Shown piece by piece: positions 3,961 through 6,155 of a DNA stretch of 6,155 nucleotides; the stretch's first letter is position 1, and every line of letters starts with the position of its first letter. The notes under the pieces were generated by a model. It was not told where the DNA came from, made no database searches, and saw only the letters and a list, made by a program, of their open reading frames with translations. This DNA comes from an uncultured Erysipelotrichaceae bacterium (GTDB taxonomy: Bacteria > Bacillota_I > Bacilli_A > RF39 > UBA660): contig CACZQZ010000107.1 of the NCBI GenBank assembly GCA_902783405.1, forward strand, positions 1 through 6,155. Direction: 5' to 3'. Made by a program: the position numbers and the translations under genes.

Positions 3961-5232
3961 ATGAAAAAAATACTTTCTATAATCATTGTTATTAGTATTG
4001 TTGTCATCTACACTACTATAAAAAACAAAAAAGAAGTATCTGTAGAAAAAGAAATATCATTTGAAGAAAAAATGAGAGATATCATTGTAGATAATATCGA
4101 TATAACGAAATATTACATTTATGGAAATCATTTAAATATTGAAGGAAAAATACCAGAAGAATTAAATGAAAAAAATACAAAATTAGTTTTAAAATCTGAA
4201 AAAAAAGAATTAGAATATGATGTTCATATTTTAGACTCTACATTTTCAACTTCTAATTTACTCAATGAAGGAATCAATTTAGAAACAATCAAAGAAGGAA
4301 AATATTATATTTTATTAAAAATAATTCAAGACGAAAATACTAAATACTATGGATGTATCGATCAAAGTAATATGATTGATAATATCTACTATACTCTTTC
4401 AAACAATAACAAAACAAATAAAGTAGAAATTAAATCAGATGAATATATGTATTTAAATATTAAAAATAAAAAAATACCAAAAAACGTTTATGATATCGTT
4501 TTAGATGCAGGGCATGGTGGAAAAGATTCTGGTGCTATCTATAATAAAAATAAAGAATCTACATTTACATTAGATTATACTTTATCGTTAAAACAAAAAT
4601 TAGAAAACTATGGATATAAAGTTAAAGTAACTAGAGATAAAGATATTACTTTAAATTCTTATGGTAAAAATAGTAGAACGTCTACTTCTTATGAAACAAA
4701 AGCCAAATATTTATTTTCAATTCATTTTAATGAAAATAAAGTTAAATGGAATGGTATCGAATTTTATGCTGCTCCAAATATAAATTTAGATTTTATTTCA
4801 TCACTTGCAAATGATGTTGTAAATAATGTTGGTATTGGATACGCTAAAAATACATACTATAAAGTTAAAGATGGTATTTATATAAGAACATTTAACTCAT
4901 ATGATATTAATAAAATGAATGAAGATGCTACTAAAAAAGGATATACACCATATGAAATCAAAGAAAACACTCCTTATCTTTATATGATAAGAGAAACAGG
5001 CGGATTTATGACAAAAGCTATGATAGATGGAAGAGAAGCTAATAAAGGCAAGAATGAATATTATCAAAACAACATTGCATCTGAAAGTTACCTACTTGAA
5101 CTTAGTTATATGAACACCAATGATTGCATTAACTTTATTGTAAATAACAAAGAAAAATATACCGATGTACTTGCAAATTCAATACATCATTATATTGAAA
5201 CAAATATAAAAGAAAAGAACAGTTTAAATTAA
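3961..5232 (+). CDS. N-acetylmuramoyl-L-alanine amidase (Amidase_3), membrane-anchored
   Basis: The protein probably cleaves the amide bond between N-acetylmuramic acid and L-alanine of the peptidoglycan stem, outside the membrane. Residues 1-20 (MKKI then a run of Ile/Val) form a signal anchor with no clear cleavage site. Residues about 45-165 form a beta-strand-rich region of unknown role. The zinc-dependent catalytic domain spans about 177-410. It shows DAGHGGKDSGA with zinc ligand His185, Glu199 in the second ligand position, SIH with His255, and LLELSYMNTND with Glu380 as catalytic acid. These are the four expected active-site residues of the AmiC/LytC class. About 60 extra residues lie between His255 and Glu380 (roughly 289-350) compared with compact LytC-type domains, and could be a regulatory insertion. 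Shine-Dalgarno GAGGTG (3950-3955) sits five bases before the ATG. The TAA stop overlaps the valS stop on the other strand. The enzyme class is well supported, the substrate less so. Confidence 0.93.
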   Translation: MKKILSIIIVISIVVIYTTIKNKKEVSVEKEISFEEKMRDIIVDNIDITKYYIYGNHLNIEGKIPEELNEKNTKLVLKSEKKELEYDVHILDSTFSTSNLLNEGINLETIKEGKYYILLKIIQDENTKYYGCIDQSNMIDNIYYTLSNNNKTNKVEIKSDEYMYLNIKNKKIPKNVYDIVLDAGHGGKDSGAIYNKNKESTFTLDYTLSLKQKLENYGYKVKVTRDKDITLNSYGKNSRTSTSYETKAKYLFSIHFNENKVKWNGIEFYAAPNINLDFISSLANDVVNNVGIGYAKNTYYKVKDGIYIRTFNSYDINKMNEDATKKGYTPYEIKENTPYLYMIRETGGFMTKAMIDGREANKGKNEYYQNNIASESYLLELSYMNTNDCINFIVNNKEKYTDVLANSIHHYIETNIKEKNSLN

Positions 5233-5241
5233 CTGTTCTTT
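5214..5241. terminator. Shared bidirectional terminator between amidase and valS
   Basis: AAAGAACAGTT (5214-5224) and AACTGTTCTTT (5231-5241) form a perfect 11-bp stem with a 6-base loop. Read on the minus strand it is followed by TTTTCTTTTATATTT, a good T tract for valS. Read on the plus strand the tract (CTTTATTAATT) is weaker but usable for the amidase operon. The stop codons of both genes lie in the loop and its edge. Confidence 0.82.
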
Positions 5242-6155
5242 ATTAATTCCTCTAATTTTTTCTTTTCTTCTTCTAATTTTTGTCTATCCATATCAACAAT
5301 ATTCTTAGGTGCTTTATTTACATAATTCTCATTTGATAATAACTTTTCTCTTCTTGAAATAGACGCTTTTAGCATTTCAATTTGTCCTTGTTTTAATACT
5401 TTATCTGCCTTAGTTTCTACTTTTTCAAAGAAAATAGTTGCTTTTACTCTGTTTGAAAATACTTTATATGCCTTCATACCTAAAGGTTTCTTTACCATAT
5501 TATCTTCTATTTTAAGCATTTTAACAATCAAATCATTATCATCTTCTGTATCAAACATAACTTTTAAATCTTTTGTCATATTATTTTCTGCTTTAATATT
5601 TCTAAAAGCTTTAATAAAATCAATAGAATCATCTACAGCTTTTTCTTCTGTTTCAAATATAAATTTCTTATCATATACTGGATATTTTGATATCATAATA
5701 GAATCTTCATCTTTTATTGGTGACATAGAATAAATTTCTTCAGTTACAAAAGGCATAAATGGATGAAGCATTTTTAAAATGCCAGTAAGTACATAACATA
5801 AAGTAGATTTTGTAGATTCTGTATCGATAGAATATTTAGCCATTTCGATATAATTTGAACAAAAATCATCATATACAAAATTATACAGTTCAGATCCTAC
5901 AATATTAAAATCATATTTGTCCATATGTTTTATAACTGATTTTAATGTTTTATTATATTTGGTTAAAATCCATTTATCTTCAGGTTTTAAGTTTTCTAAT
6001 TTAATTTCTTTTAAATCTTCGATATTCATAAGTACAAAACGAGATGCATTCCAGATTTTATTAATATAATTCCAAGTTGATTTGATTTTTTCTTCATCAA
6101 ATCTTAAATCAGTACCTGCAGCTACATCGGTTGTTAAATAATGTCTTAAAGCATC
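5229..6155 (-). CDS. valS: Valine-tRNA ligase, C-terminal 308 residues (5' end beyond window)
   Basis: ValS attaches valine to tRNA-Val in the cytoplasm; it is a class I synthetase of usually about 870-900 residues, so roughly the last third is here. The frame stays open to the right edge, so the ATG at 6029 (MNIEDL) is internal and not the start. Visible residues 1-42 (6155-6030) read DALRHYLTTDVAAGTDLRFD and then EEKIKSTWNYINKIWNASRF, the typical ValS junction into the anticodon-binding domain. HPFMPFVTEEIY follows in that domain. The last ~60 residues form the ValS-specific C-terminal tRNA-binding coiled-coil arm, with NKAPKNIVDMDRQKLEEEKKKLEEL near the end. The KMSKS and HIGH motifs would lie in the missing part. 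The C-terminal arm rules out LeuRS and IleRS. No frameshift is visible. The gene converges on the amidase gene, with overlapping stop codons. Confidence 0.97.
   Translation of the reverse strand, partial: DALRHYLTTDVAAGTDLRFDEEKIKSTWNYINKIWNASRFVLMNIEDLKEIKLENLKPEDKWILTKYNKTLKSVIKHMDKYDFNIVGSELYNFVYDDFCSNYIEMAKYSIDTESTKSTLCYVLTGILKMLHPFMPFVTEEIYSMSPIKDEDSIMISKYPVYDKKFIFETEEKAVDDSIDFIKAFRNIKAENNMTKDLKVMFDTEDDNDLIVKMLKIEDNMVKKPLGMKAYKVFSNRVKATIFFEKVETKADKVLKQGQIEMLKASISRREKLLSNENYVNKAPKNIVDMDRQKLEEEKKKLEELIKNS

Noticed and set aside
6027..6029. ATG at 6029 as the start of a separate small protein
   Set aside because: The frame is open upstream to the window edge and continues with clear ValS sequence (DALR, TWNYINKIWNASRF), so this ATG is internal.

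Overview
The window is strongly AT-rich and reads as a chromosomal, housekeeping stretch of a low-GC Gram-positive bacterium from the Bacilli/Mollicutes side of the Firmicutes. The reasons are the base composition, the GGTG(A)-type Shine-Dalgarno sequences in front of nearly every gene, the set of core genes (der, engB, ssrA, valS), and a long, Mycoplasma-like tmRNA tag ending in AFA. All Trp codons I located are TGG, and one gene ends in TGA (followed directly by TAA), so the standard bacterial code fits better than the Mycoplasma code. A probable peptidoglycan amidase argues that the cell has a wall. A wall-bearing uncultured relative of Mollicutes, such as a gut Bacilli lineage, is a plausible but unproven source.

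Left half, minus strand (1-2769): read in transcription order, engB, an unrecognised 150-residue protein, and der form one compact cluster. Each is a few to about 30 bases from the next, and the der ribosome binding site overlaps the stop of the unknown gene. A weak terminator at the end of der and an extended -10 box separate it from the last gene, a metallophosphoesterase that runs off the left edge. EngB and Der are both GTPases of 50S subunit assembly, so the middle protein may belong to the same process (inference).

Centre, plus strand (2856-3368): ssrA, the tmRNA gene, has its own strong promoter and is divergent from engB. It is complete from acceptor stem to encoded CCA, with a 21-codon tag frame and at least three visible pseudoknots. 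One clear intrinsic terminator follows, and a second hairpin with a T run lies about 40 bases further on. The engB/ssrA intergenic region carries a 17-bp direct repeat, each copy holding an extended -10 box facing engB.

Right half: a promoter at 3420-3449 drives an unrecognised 156-residue protein and a membrane-anchored N-acetylmuramoyl-L-alanine amidase, 16 bases apart. The amidase converges on the 3' part of valS (minus strand, open at the right edge). The two stop codons overlap inside the loop of a shared 11-bp hairpin that probably terminates both transcripts.

No mobile element, CRISPR array or defence system is visible. The most interesting items are the tmRNA tag, a hairpin that displays the Shine-Dalgarno of the unknown engB-der gene, the unknown gene itself, and the nested convergent stops and terminator. 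No stretch longer than about 200 bases lacks a gene.
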